A stretch of 64,000 nucleotides of DNA from positions 62,001 to 126,000 of the forward strand of contig NZ_JAIPUL010000003.1 of the NCBI RefSeq assembly GCF_020180945.1, written 5' to 3'. A model generated the notes under the pieces. It saw nothing but the letters and a program-made list of their open reading frames with translations. It searched no databases and was not told the origin of the DNA. This stretch comes from Lacticaseibacillus kribbianus. GTDB lineage: Bacteria; Bacillota; Bacilli; Lactobacillales; Lactobacillaceae. Both the position numbers and the translations under genes were made by a program. Below are positions 36,314 to 44,150 of this stretch, one piece after another (the stretch's first letter is position 1; every line of letters begins with the position of its first letter).

Positions 36314-36337
36314 AACTTGTGATTAGTGGTACAAGTT
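36314..36337. promoter_or_regulatory. Inverted repeat AACTTGT-N10-ACAAGTT
   Basis: Perfect 7-bp arms, lying between the minus-strand promoter and the SGNH start. A candidate operator for that operon. Confidence 0.55.
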
Positions 36338-36344
36338 CAGCGTC

Positions 36345-36373
36345 ATTATCGCGCGTTATGGTAGCGCTGTCTA
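36345..36373 (-). promoter_or_regulatory. Promoter of the SGNH/GH36/GH172 operon
   Basis: On the minus strand: TAGACA (36373-36368), 17-bp spacer, GATAAT (36350-36345). Confidence 0.65.
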
Positions 36374-36399
36374 TTGCGAAAAACACGCAGGAAAAGGCC

Positions 36400-36415
36400 T
36401 GTTTCACGTGAAACG
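36400..36415. other. Near-consensus parS (ParB/Spo0J binding) site
   Basis: TGTTTCACGTGAAACG matches the conserved bacterial parS palindrome TGTTNCACGTGAAACA at all but the last base and holds the perfect 14-bp palindrome GTTTCACGTGAAAC. It is intergenic, between divergent promoters. Chromosomal parS sites cluster near the replication origin. Confidence 0.8.
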
Positions 36416-36442
36416 CCGGGGCCCGCGCCCGCCTTTGACCAC

Positions 36443-36471
36443 TGGACAGCCGCCGGCAATGCGCGTACGCT
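36443..36471 (+). promoter_or_regulatory. Candidate promoter of the GH29 gene
   Basis: TGGACA (36443-36448), 17-bp spacer, TACGCT (36466-36471); the start codon is 40 bases on. Confidence 0.5.
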
Positions 36472-36510
36472 ACAGCGTGAGTGCAGTGTACACGCAAAGG
36501 AGCAGACAAC

Positions 36511-37992
36511 ATGAGCGAACATGAAGCATTGGCCCGCATCGACGCGGTGATCGCCCAGGGCCCGTACCAGGCGACCTGGTCATCGCTTGCGCACTATTCG
36601 GTGCCGGCATGGTACCGCGACGCGAAGTTCGGCATTTTCATCCACTGGGGCGTCTTTTCGGTGCCGGAGTTTGGCAGCGAGTGGTACCCGCGCAACATGT
36701 ACATGAAGGATTCACCGGAGTACGCGCACCACCGCGCGACTTACGGCGACCAGCGAAAAACTGGCTACAAGGACCTGATTCCCAAGTTCACCGCGGCCAA
36801 GTGGGACCCGCAGGCGTGGGCCGACCTGTTTTTGGCGGCCGGTGCCAGGTACGTGGTGCCGGTAGCCGAGCACCACGACGGCTTTCAGCTGTACCAAAGC
36901 GCCGTCTCGCACTACAACGCCTACGAGATGGGCCCGCACCGCGATATCGCCGGCGAGCTCAAGCTGGCGCTGAACCAGCGCGGCCTGTTCTACGGCGCGT
37001 CCTCGCACCGCATCGAGCACTGGCACTTCCTCGGCCACGGCCGCGAGTTTGCAAGCGACATCCACGACCCGCTGCGCCGCGGGGACCTGTACTGGCCGGC
37101 GCAGCAGGAGCCGGCTGATGCGCTGGACATCACCACGCCGCAGCCTTCGGAGGAATTCATGGCGGACTGGCTGGTGCGGTCGTGCGAAATCGTGGACCGC
37201 TACCAGCCGCGCGAGATGTACTTCGACTGGTGGATCGAACAGCTGGCGATGAAGCCCTACCTGCAGCGGTTTGCCGCCTACTATTACAACCGCGCGGCGC
37301 AGTGGGGCATCGTGCCGGTGATCGCCTACAAGTTCGACGCCTTCGCCTTCGGCACCGCGCTGCCCGACGTCGAGCGCGGCCAGTTCGCGGAGGTTCAGCC
37401 GTACGCCTGGCAGACCGACACCGCCATCGCGCGCAACTCGTGGTCCTGGACCCCGGGCAACGACTACAAAAAGGCGCCGGAGGTCCTCTGCAACCTGGTG
37501 GACGTCGTCTCAAAAAACGGCAACCTGCTGCTGAACGTCGGCCCGCACGCCGACGGCACCATCGCCCCAGAGGAACGCGAGCTGCTCTTGACCGTCGGCG
37601 CCTGGCTTGCGGTCAACGGCGAGGCGATCTACGGCTCGCGGCCTTGGCGCAAGGCGGCGGAGGGCCCGACGGCGGCAATCGGGGGCAGCTTCGCCGACCA
37701 CCAGGCGATCGCCTACACTGACCGGGACTTCCGCTTCACGGTCAACGAAGGCAACCTCTACGCCATCGCCCTGAACCCGACACCGGGGCATGAGATGTGC
37801 ATCACATCACTGCAGGCGCCTGCGGACCACCACTACGACGGCGTGGACTTCCGCGGCGGCATCGCCGCCGTCACGGTGCTCGGCGCAACCGGTGAGACAA
37901 CCTGGCACCGCGACGGGGCCGGGCTGCACGTGGCCGCCGCCGGGGCGGCGCACGACGGGCTGCCGGTGGTGGTGCGGATTACGGTCAAGTAG
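36511..37992 (+). CDS. GH29 alpha-L-fucosidase
   Basis: A 493-residue cytoplasmic family 29 enzyme that removes alpha-L-fucose. The N-terminal barrel has WYRDAKFGIFIHWGVFSVPE and PVAEHHDGFQLY. The catalytic nucleophile Asp239 is in REMYFDWWIEQ. The C-terminal third (about 360-493) is beta-rich. ATG 36511 follows AAAGGAG. It is transcribed alone and ends at the terminator 38067-38120. No signal peptide is present, so it acts on imported fucosylated oligosaccharides such as N-glycan or plant glycan fragments. This fits the mannosidase genes around it. Confidence 0.92.
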   Translation: MSEHEALARIDAVIAQGPYQATWSSLAHYSVPAWYRDAKFGIFIHWGVFSVPEFGSEWYPRNMYMKDSPEYAHHRATYGDQRKTGYKDLIPKFTAAKWDPQAWADLFLAAGARYVVPVAEHHDGFQLYQSAVSHYNAYEMGPHRDIAGELKLALNQRGLFYGASSHRIEHWHFLGHGREFASDIHDPLRRGDLYWPAQQEPADALDITTPQPSEEFMADWLVRSCEIVDRYQPREMYFDWWIEQLAMKPYLQRFAAYYYNRAAQWGIVPVIAYKFDAFAFGTALPDVERGQFAEVQPYAWQTDTAIARNSWSWTPGNDYKKAPEVLCNLVDVVSKNGNLLLNVGPHADGTIAPEERELLLTVGAWLAVNGEAIYGSRPWRKAAEGPTAAIGGSFADHQAIAYTDRDFRFTVNEGNLYAIALNPTPGHEMCITSLQAPADHHYDGVDFRGGIAAVTVLGATGETTWHRDGAGLHVAAAGAAHDGLPVVVRITVK

Positions 37993-38066
37993 GCGCGGAC
38001 CGACTTGCACCGGCGCCGCCCACCGCGGATGCGGCGCCCGGCGGCCGCTTTTTGGGAATCGCCGCC

Positions 38067-38120
38067 ACAAACGGCTGCCCCCCGCTTCCAGAAATTGGAA
38101 GCGAGGGGCAGCCGTTTTGT
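38067..38120. terminator. Bidirectional terminator between GH29 and regulator genes
   Basis: A long stem ACAAACGGCTGCCCC...GGGGCAGCCGTTTTGT with one small bulge and a short loop at GAAAT, between convergent genes. Confidence 0.9.
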
Positions 38121-38142
38121 CTTTTGTAATCGTGTGTGGTGA

Positions 38143-39297
38143 TCACGGCACCCAGCGGGTCGGCTCCTGGTCCTCCGGGTTCACGAGGTTCTTGACGGTG
38201 CCGTGCTCTCGAATCGAGGAGGGGATGAAGATCTGGCGGCGGGTGATCGCCTGCTCGTTGACGTAGCGCAGCAGCAGGTCGATGGCGGTTTCGGCGATCT
38301 GGGGCTCGTTTTGCTCGAGGTAGGTGTAGTTGTCGGAGCTATAGATGAACGAGTTGGAGTCGAAGCCGAAAAACGAGATGTCCTGGGGCACGCGCCACTT
38401 GAGTTCGCGCAGCGCCCGCCGCGTGAGGTAGGCGAGGTAGCTTTCCAGGACGACGACGCAGGTCGGCGGGTCGTTCAAAAGCGACTCCTTGATCGTGTTC
38501 ACGTCGCGCTCGACCAGCGTGGACACCGGGCTGGTGCGGTAGTTGGAGTTGATGCGCGCCAAAAGCGCGTGCTCGTCCAGCGGCCAGCCGGCCTCGGCGT
38601 AGGCGTGGCGGAAGGCCTGAACGCGCCGGTCCAGGCTTGAGTTGGAGATGATCTTGTAGCTGAAAATCCGGATCTTGCGGTGGCCGCGCTTGATCAGGTA
38701 GTTGGCGCACTGCAGGGCCCCGCCGTAGTGATCGGTGGAGACCAGCAGGCTGTCGATGCCGTTGAGCGCCTTGTCGATGACGACGATCGGCTTGCCGCGC
38801 AGGATGTAGGACACGAGCTTGGAGTCGTAAAACGCGCGCTGAACCGGGTCGATCAAAAGGCCGTCGACGGGCAGGTTGATCAGCTCGTCCGTGTATTTTT
38901 TCTCGAGGGTCTGGTCCTCATTGGCGAACTTGACGATCAGGAAGTAGCCGCGCTTGGAGGCCTCAAGCGAGAGGTGGTTGAGCAGGGTGTTGCCGAAGCT
39001 CTCCAGGAAGCCGGACATGATCAGCCCGAGAAAATGCGGCTGGTCGGCCTCCTCGGGCTCGCTCAACACCACCGTGCCGACGCCGGGGCGGCGCTTGATC
39101 AGGTCCTCGTTGACCAGCATCTTCAGGGCGTTTTGGATGGTGATGCGACTGACCCCGTACTCTTCGATCAGGGACTTTTCGGGCGGAATCAGGCTGTTGA
39201 CCGGGTAGGCGCCGGAGCGGATCTTCGCCTTGATGTCCTTGTAGATCTGCGTGTACAGCGGGGTATTGCCAGATTTAACCATGTGACGCACAACCAT
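38143..39297 (-). CDS. GntR-type regulator with LacI-type sensor domain (AraR architecture)
   Basis: A regulator of about 384 residues. It has a GntR winged helix (about 10-75: PLYTQIYKDIKAKIRSGAYP and YGVSRITIQNALKML) fused to a LacI/GalR periplasmic-binding-protein-like effector domain (from about 90: LGLIMSGFLESFGNTL). This is the layout of AraR. The start is uncertain: ATG 39297, GTG 39291 (best spaced from AAGGGA) or ATG 39282. It is divergent from the mannan-type importer gene at 39886 across a 588-bp region full of palindromes, and it likely controls that cluster. The effector is probably a free oligosaccharide or monosaccharide. Confidence 0.88.
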   Translation of the reverse strand: MVVRHMVKSGNTPLYTQIYKDIKAKIRSGAYPVNSLIPPEKSLIEEYGVSRITIQNALKMLVNEDLIKRRPGVGTVVLSEPEEADQPHFLGLIMSGFLESFGNTLLNHLSLEASKRGYFLIVKFANEDQTLEKKYTDELINLPVDGLLIDPVQRAFYDSKLVSYILRGKPIVVIDKALNGIDSLLVSTDHYGGALQCANYLIKRGHRKIRIFSYKIISNSSLDRRVQAFRHAYAEAGWPLDEHALLARINSNYRTSPVSTLVERDVNTIKESLLNDPPTCVVVLESYLAYLTRRALRELKWRVPQDISFFGFDSNSFIYSSDNYTYLEQNEPQIAETAIDLLLRYVNEQAITRRQIFIPSSIREHGTVKNLVNPEDQEPTRWVP

Positions 39298-39435
39298 CCC
39301 TTCAATTTTGGTTGGTAAGTAAAACGAACTGGCCTCGTTGCGTGGCGCAATTCACCCAATTCGTGAAAATCACGTACGATCGCCACGCGCCGGGTGGGCA
39401 AAGCCCGCAGTGGCGGCGTTTTGCGGCGGTCTAAA

Positions 39436-39459
39436 GTTGATACAAATTGGTATATCAAC
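39436..39459. promoter_or_regulatory. Inverted repeat GTTGATA-N10-TATCAAC
   Basis: Perfect 7-bp arms with the same 10-base spacing as the repeat at 36314. A candidate operator, perhaps for autoregulation of the divergent regulator. Confidence 0.5.
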
Positions 39460-39591
39460 ATAACAAAGCCGGGTTTGAAAATCCGGTCCCCGGCGGCGCG
39501 GGGGCGCGGGGGCGTAAGGCCGTTAATAATACAGAGGCAACCCGGAATTAGCGGCTTTTGTGACACTTCACGCGGATAAAACAGTCACAGT

Positions 39592-39605
39592 CCCGCGCCG
39601 TGAAA
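39592..39605. promoter_or_regulatory. 14-mer shared with the promoter at 28599
   Basis: CCCGCGCCGTGAAA is identical in both regions. Here TTCACGCGG at 39567-39575 gives an imperfect inverted counterpart. Confidence 0.4.
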
Positions 39606-39632
39606 ATCAGCCGGATCGCCTAGTCCGCTAAT

Positions 39633-39642
39633 TGTTATAACA
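39633..39642. promoter_or_regulatory. Palindrome TGTTATAACA, upstream copy
   Basis: A perfect 10-bp palindrome upstream of the promoter, repeated at 39746-39757 downstream. A likely regulator binding site. Confidence 0.6.
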
Positions 39643-39657
39643 TACGCGAATTGAAAA

Positions 39658-39671
39658 TGGAAGCGTTGACA
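39658..39671. promoter_or_regulatory. cre (CcpA) site overlapping the -35 box
   Basis: TGGAAGCGTTGACA differs from the cre consensus TGWAANCGNTNWCA at one position. Its end is the TTGACA -35 box, so CcpA binding would block RNA polymerase. Confidence 0.75.
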
Positions 39672-39693
39672 CCATTATTGCCCCGTGGATAAT
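39666..39693 (+). promoter_or_regulatory. Main promoter of the glycan-import operon
   Basis: A perfect -35 TTGACA (39666-39671), 16-bp spacer, GATAAT (39688-39693). Confidence 0.75.
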
Positions 39694-39743
39694 TGAAAAT
39701 GGTTACAGGGCCCAACCAGGAATACCACTACAAAAGGGGGACT

Positions 39744-39759
39744 AAATGTTATAACATTT
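39744..39759. promoter_or_regulatory. 16-bp palindrome containing TGTTATAACA, downstream copy
   Basis: AAATGTTATAACATTT is a perfect 16-bp palindrome about 50 bases after the -10 box and 114 bp from the copy at 39633. A strong roadblock or looping operator candidate for the divergent GntR/LacI-type regulator. Confidence 0.65.
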
Positions 39760-39770
39760 GGCGACACCGT

Positions 39771-39780
39771 TTGGTACCAA
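39771..39780. promoter_or_regulatory. Palindrome TTGGTACCAA
   Basis: A perfect 10-bp palindrome in the untranslated leader, 12 bases after the 16-bp palindrome. Function unknown. Confidence 0.35.
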
Positions 39781-39804
39781 GTGTGATTATTGTTTTAGGG
39801 GTCT

Positions 39805-39826
39805 CGGCGCAATTAGGGTTGCGCCG
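39805..39826 (+). promoter_or_regulatory. Leader hairpin
   Basis: CGGCGCAA, a 6-base loop and TTGCGCCG form a stable stem 60 bases before the start codon without a T-run. It may protect or regulate the mRNA. Confidence 0.45.
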
Positions 39827-39885
39827 GGCGCTCAGCTTGGATGTCCGTTGTAGTTAAAAAAATTTATGTATGAGGTGAGTACATA

Positions 39886-41463
39886 ATGAAGAAGTCAACA
39901 AAGATTATCAGCACGGCATTGATGGTCAGCGCGTCTGCATTCGCGCTGGCGGCCTGCGGTTCGAAGTCATCAGGGGCGAAGCGAGACAAGAACACGATTA
40001 CCTTGATTGCACCGGATCACAGCGATGTGCACCCAAAGAACAAAGACCTTTGGATGTGGAAGCAGTACCAGAAGAAGACCGGCATCAAGGTTAAGTGGGA
40101 GCAGATCAAGGACTGGGATCAAAAGAAGCAGCTGATCCTTTCCCGCAAGACGCTGCCGGATGCCTTCTACCAGACCGGCTGGTCCAACGATGAACTGGTC
40201 AAGTACGGTAAGCAGGGCCTGTTCCAACCTTTGGAAAAACTGATTCCAAAGTACGCGCCAAACCTGTGGAAGCTGATGCAAAAGGACGAGAGTCTTAAGA
40301 AAGGTATGACCGCACCTGACGGCCACATCTACTCCCTGCCTTACACCAGTGATGACCCTTACGGTGGTGGCCGTCACTTCAAGCTTTACATCAACAAGGT
40401 CTGGCTGGACAAGCTGGGCCTGAAGCAGCCAACCAACACGACCGAACTCAAGGACGTGCTGCACGCCTTCGTCACCAAGGATCCTAACGGCAACGGCAAG
40501 GCCGACGAAAAGGGCTTCTACATGGACTCCGGTCAGTTCGGCGCCTTCGAGCTGATGATCAAGGCCGCGTTCGGCCTGAACACGGCCGGCCGTACCGCGA
40601 TGGAAAACAACTTCTACATCGACGATAACGACCAGCTGCAGTACATCTTCGCCGACAAGAAGATGCAGGAAGCTTGGAAGTACCTGGCTGACCTGTACAA
40701 GGGCGGCGAAATCGCCAAGACGGCCTTTGCCGGGATCGACTACGATAAGTGGGTAGCCGATGCGACCAAGGACCAGGTCGGCATGTTCGCCTGGGTTGAC
40801 CCAGACTTCATCGGGGCCTCCGACGTCTCCAAGAACTACGTGCCGATCGCGATCCTCGACGGCCCTGACGGCCAAAAGGGGACCATGGTCACCCAGTCTT
40901 CTCTGATGGGTAACTCCGCGTTCGTTGTCACCAAGGATGCCCAAAACCCGAAGCAGCTGCTCAAGTGGGTTGACTACTGGTACAGCCAGGAAGGCTCCCA
41001 GTTCGGCTCCTTCGGTAAGGAAGGCGTGACCTACAAGCTCAACGATAAGGGCCAAAAGGTTTACGTCGACAAGATCCTGAACTACTCCAAGGGTGCACAG
41101 CTCGGCGCTTACCAGTACGTCGACAACATCTACGCCGGGTTCTTCCCATACCTTGAACCAAAGCAGTCCGAAAAGTGGATCGCCTTTGGCCGCGAACCTG
41201 AAAAGTTCGAAGTTGACCCATCCACGCACATGCCAAAGCAGGTTCTGCCTTCCTTCATGGCCACCGCGGATGAATCGGCACAGCTGTCCACGATCGAAAC
41301 CGACCTGAACAACTATGTTTCCCAGGCACGTGTGAAGTTCGTCACGGGCAAGTGGAACCTCGATAGCGACTGGAGCAAGTTCCAGACTCAGCTGAAGAAG
41401 ATCGGCCTGGACTCCTGGCTCAAGATCAAGCGTGATCAATACAAGCGTTACGAAAAGGAATAA
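39886..41463 (+). CDS. Solute-binding lipoprotein of the glycan importer, LplA/YtcQ type
   Basis: A 525-residue lipoprotein. The signal peptide has lipobox LAAC with Cys24. The mature part is homologous over its full length to the orphan protein at 31244. It would capture oligosaccharides outside the membrane for the permeases encoded at 41635-43521. TGAGGTGAG precedes the ATG. Codon choice leans toward a restricted set with fewer G/C third positions than its neighbours (many CCA, GGT, GAA), as expected for a highly expressed gene. The region up to the first permease contains a hairpin (41477-41508) that may lower downstream expression. Confidence 0.92.
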   Translation: MKKSTKIISTALMVSASAFALAACGSKSSGAKRDKNTITLIAPDHSDVHPKNKDLWMWKQYQKKTGIKVKWEQIKDWDQKKQLILSRKTLPDAFYQTGWSNDELVKYGKQGLFQPLEKLIPKYAPNLWKLMQKDESLKKGMTAPDGHIYSLPYTSDDPYGGGRHFKLYINKVWLDKLGLKQPTNTTELKDVLHAFVTKDPNGNGKADEKGFYMDSGQFGAFELMIKAAFGLNTAGRTAMENNFYIDDNDQLQYIFADKKMQEAWKYLADLYKGGEIAKTAFAGIDYDKWVADATKDQVGMFAWVDPDFIGASDVSKNYVPIAILDGPDGQKGTMVTQSSLMGNSAFVVTKDAQNPKQLLKWVDYWYSQEGSQFGSFGKEGVTYKLNDKGQKVYVDKILNYSKGAQLGAYQYVDNIYAGFFPYLEPKQSEKWIAFGREPEKFEVDPSTHMPKQVLPSFMATADESAQLSTIETDLNNYVSQARVKFVTGKWNLDSDWSKFQTQLKKIGLDSWLKIKRDQYKRYEKE

Positions 41464-41476
41464 CCTCTTTTCGATT

Positions 41477-41508
41477 GATGGCCTGAGGAAACTCCTTGGG
41501 CTATCTTT
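41477..41508 (+). terminator. Weak terminator/attenuator after the lipoprotein gene
   Basis: GATGGCCTGAGG (41477-41488) pairs fully, with G-T pairs, with CCTTGGGCTATC (41494-41505), followed by TTT. A leaky terminator here would give more binding protein than permease. Confidence 0.55.
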
Positions 41509-41634
41509 GTACCGAGGCAGCTAGCTTGAGCGTCTAGCGCAAAAGCGGCTTGAAGCGTAGGCTCCAGGCCGTTTCTCGCTAGACACTGATCGAGGCTTCG
41601 GTGCGATAAGCCACGCATTGAAGGGGGAAATTAT

Positions 41635-42603
41635 ATGACAAATGCGACAGCAAAGGTGCCGGTACCAAGTCCCACCAAGATTGCAAAGGACAAGCAGCGC
41701 CAGATGAACCGGCGCTACCTGAAGCAGCACAAGTCGCTGTACCTCATGATTCTGGTTCCAATCATCTTCACCATCATCTGGAACTACTGGCCAATGTACG
41801 GGGTTATCATCGCCTTCAAGGACTACTCACCGGCGATGGGGATCCTCGGCAGCCCGTGGGTCGGGTTCAAGCACTTCACCCGCTTCTTCCAGTCCTACTT
41901 CTTCGGCAACATCATCTGGAACACGCTGCGCATCAGTATTTACAGCCTGCTGATCTCGATTCCGCTGCCGATCATCTTGGCCCTGATGTTCAACGAAATC
42001 CGCGTGAAGTGGTTCAAGTCGACTGTCCAGACCATCTCCTACATTCCAAACTTCATCTCCGTCGTGATCATCGTCGGGATGGTTAACTTCTTCTTCGGCA
42101 CCCAAAACGGGGTCATCAACAACGTTGTGACCATGTTCGGGGGCAAGGCCATCGACTTCCTGGGCTCGCCAGGCGCCTTCCCGCACCTGTACGTCTGGTC
42201 CGGGATCTGGCAAGGTGTTGGTTGGGGGACCCTGATCTACACCGCCGCGATGTCCGGTGTGCCGCAGGACCAGTACGAGGCGGCCTACCTCGAAGGGGCC
42301 AGCCGCTTCCAGTGCATTAAGAACATTACGATTCCTGCAATTATGCCGACCATCGTGATCTCGGCCATCCTGGCCACCGGTGGGATCATGGCGGTTGGGT
42401 TCGATAAGACCTACCTGATGCAAAACGCCTCCAACCTGTCGACCTCCGAAGTGCTGTCGACCTACGTGTACAAGATCGGGTTGGTCAACGGTGAGTACAG
42501 TTTCTCGGCCGCGGTCGGACTGTTCAACAACATCATCAACTTCATTTTCTTGTTCATCGTTAACAAGTTCGCCCAGCACGTCGGCGACACGAGTCTGTGG
42601 TAG
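41635..42603 (+). CDS. ABC glycan transporter permease, LplB type
   Basis: A 322-residue permease with about six helices (first near 38-60: YLMILVPIIFTIIWNYWPMYG). The EAA loop is EAAYLEGASRFQCIKNITIP. GGGGG precedes the ATG at 41635. It forms the channel with the next gene product and receives substrate from the lipoprotein encoded upstream. No ATPase gene is nearby. It resembles the permease at 20130 in type but is a separate system. Confidence 0.9.
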   Translation: MTNATAKVPVPSPTKIAKDKQRQMNRRYLKQHKSLYLMILVPIIFTIIWNYWPMYGVIIAFKDYSPAMGILGSPWVGFKHFTRFFQSYFFGNIIWNTLRISIYSLLISIPLPIILALMFNEIRVKWFKSTVQTISYIPNFISVVIIVGMVNFFFGTQNGVINNVVTMFGGKAIDFLGSPGAFPHLYVWSGIWQGVGWGTLIYTAAMSGVPQDQYEAAYLEGASRFQCIKNITIPAIMPTIVISAILATGGIMAVGFDKTYLMQNASNLSTSEVLSTYVYKIGLVNGEYSFSAAVGLFNNIINFIFLFIVNKFAQHVGDTSLW

Positions 42604-42618
42604 AAGGGGGAGATCAAT

Positions 42619-43521
42619 ATGGCATCACGCGCTATTTACAAACCGAGTAAAGCCGATCGCGTCTTTGACGTGACCAACATCTTGATCATCTCTATCTTCA
42701 CGCTGATCATCTTGTACCCAATCATCTTCGTGGTCATGGCCTCCGTCAGTGACCCGTCCAAGATTTTCGACACGCCGCTGCTTTTGTGGCCGCGCGGCTT
42801 CTCGCTGGACGGCTACAAGGAAATCCTGCAGAACAAGGACATCCTGGTCGGCTTCAAGAACGCCGTCATTTACACCTTCCTCGGCACCATGGTGAACCTG
42901 ATTGTGACGACCCTGGGTGCCTACCCGCTGTCGCGCAAGGAGTTCGTCGGCAAGGGATTCTTCACCATCTTCTTCACCATCACGATGTTCTTCTCGGGTG
43001 GCTTGATCCCGACCTACTTGGTTAACCAGCAGATCGGCTTCGTCAACACCATCTGGGTCATGATCCTGCCAGGGGCGATCAGCGTCTACAACATGATTCT
43101 GATGCGCACGTACTTCCAGGCGAACATTCCGTCGGAGCTGCTTGAAAGCGCTTATGTCGACGGGGCCAACGACCTTCAGCTGCTCTGGAAGGTGGTCCTG
43201 CCGCTGTCCACGCCGATCATCGCGGTTATGGCGATGTTCTACGGCGTCGGCCGGTGGAACGATTACTTCAACGCGATGATCTACCTGCAGGACCGCTCCA
43301 AGTTCCCACTGCAGCTGATCCTGCGCGAAATCCTGGTTCAAAACCAGTTCGGGGACACCAGCAAGGCGCTGATCGCCAGCGCGAACGCGCAGACGATGCT
43401 CCTGAAGCTGACGTTGAAGTACAGTGTCGTCGTGGTTTCCACGCTGCCAGTCCTGCTGTTTTACCCAGTTGTTGCGAAATACTTTGAAAAAGGGATCATG
43501 GTCGGCGCTATTAAGGGGTGA
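42619..43521 (+). CDS. ABC glycan transporter permease, YtcP type
   Basis: A 300-residue permease. The first helix is FDVTNILIISIFTLIILYPIIF-like at about 15-38, and the EAA loop is LESAYVDGANDLQLLWKVVLP-like. The C-terminus VVAKYFEKGIMVGAIKG is characteristic of the subfamily. GGGGGAG precedes the ATG. It is the second subunit of the importer channel, with a 15-base gap after the first permease and nearly adjacent to the DUF624 gene. Confidence 0.9.
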   Translation: MASRAIYKPSKADRVFDVTNILIISIFTLIILYPIIFVVMASVSDPSKIFDTPLLLWPRGFSLDGYKEILQNKDILVGFKNAVIYTFLGTMVNLIVTTLGAYPLSRKEFVGKGFFTIFFTITMFFSGGLIPTYLVNQQIGFVNTIWVMILPGAISVYNMILMRTYFQANIPSELLESAYVDGANDLQLLWKVVLPLSTPIIAVMAMFYGVGRWNDYFNAMIYLQDRSKFPLQLILREILVQNQFGDTSKALIASANAQTMLLKLTLKYSVVVVSTLPVLLFYPVVAKYFEKGIMVGAIKG

Positions 43522-43526
43522 TAGAC

Positions 43527-44147
43527 ATGTTTGCAGAAAAAGGAATGCGAGTCGTCAACGATATCTACTACATGATGAAGGTGAACCTCTGCTGGTTCCT
43601 CTTCACGCTTGAGGGCGGAATCGTGTTGGGGATTGTCCCGGCGACGATGACGGTCTTCGATTGCATTCGTGATCGGATGAAGAACGATTACCAAAGCGGG
43701 GTCTACCGTGAGTTCAAGCAGATGTACTGGGGCAACTTCCGCGCCAGCCTGCCGATCACGCTGGGCTTTGGCCTGATGATCGTGGTGCTGTTCTTCGACA
43801 CCGCGCTGTTGAACGGGGTCGGACGCACCAACGTGGGGCTTCAGATTGTGCTGAAGATCACGCGGCTTCTGATCGTGCTCACCGGCATCTTCTTCTTCCC
43901 GGTGTACGCCCACTTTGACCTTCACGGGGTCAAGGTGTGGCTGCAGCCATTCCTTTTCCTGTTCATCTGCCCATTGCAGGTGGTGCTGACGGTGGTGATG
44001 CTTGCCATCACGGCGCTCCTGTACATGATTAACCCCCTGCTGATCTTCTTTTTGGGCATCAGCCTGCCGGCCTACGTCATCATGGGAATGATGCTGAAAA
44101 AATTCGGCAAGCTGGCCGAGAAAGTCCCTTACATGAGAGAGGTATAG
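43527..44147 (+). CDS. DUF624 (YesL-like) membrane protein
   Basis: A 206-residue membrane protein of the DUF624 family with about five hydrophobic segments, including ITLGFGLMIVVLFF and LIVLTGIFFFPVYAHF. ATG 43527 has AAGGGGTG upstream; a GTG at 43518 is too close to it. The family accompanies LplA-type importers and its function is unknown. It corresponds in type and placement to the protein at 23644, which supports a functional tie to this class of transporter. Confidence 0.85.
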   Translation: MFAEKGMRVVNDIYYMMKVNLCWFLFTLEGGIVLGIVPATMTVFDCIRDRMKNDYQSGVYREFKQMYWGNFRASLPITLGFGLMIVVLFFDTALLNGVGRTNVGLQIVLKITRLLIVLTGIFFFPVYAHFDLHGVKVWLQPFLFLFICPLQVVLTVVMLAITALLYMINPLLIFFLGISLPAYVIMGMMLKKFGKLAEKVPYMREV

Positions 44148-44150
44148 GGT

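Larger units (their letters stand above)
39298..39885. other. 588-bp AT-rich regulatory region of the glycan operon
   Basis: No gene is seen. The stretch is far richer in A+T than the window. It holds the inverted repeats 39436-39459 and 39771-39780, two TGTTATAACA palindromes (39633 and 39747), a cre box over the -35, a hairpin in the leader, and a shared 14-mer (39592-39605). The leader of the lipoprotein mRNA would be about 185 bases. Confidence 0.7.

Noticed and set aside
39433-39520. Possible small gene in the AT-rich region before the lipoprotein gene
   Set aside because: Short open frames here lack a ribosome binding site and overlap palindromic regulatory sequence.
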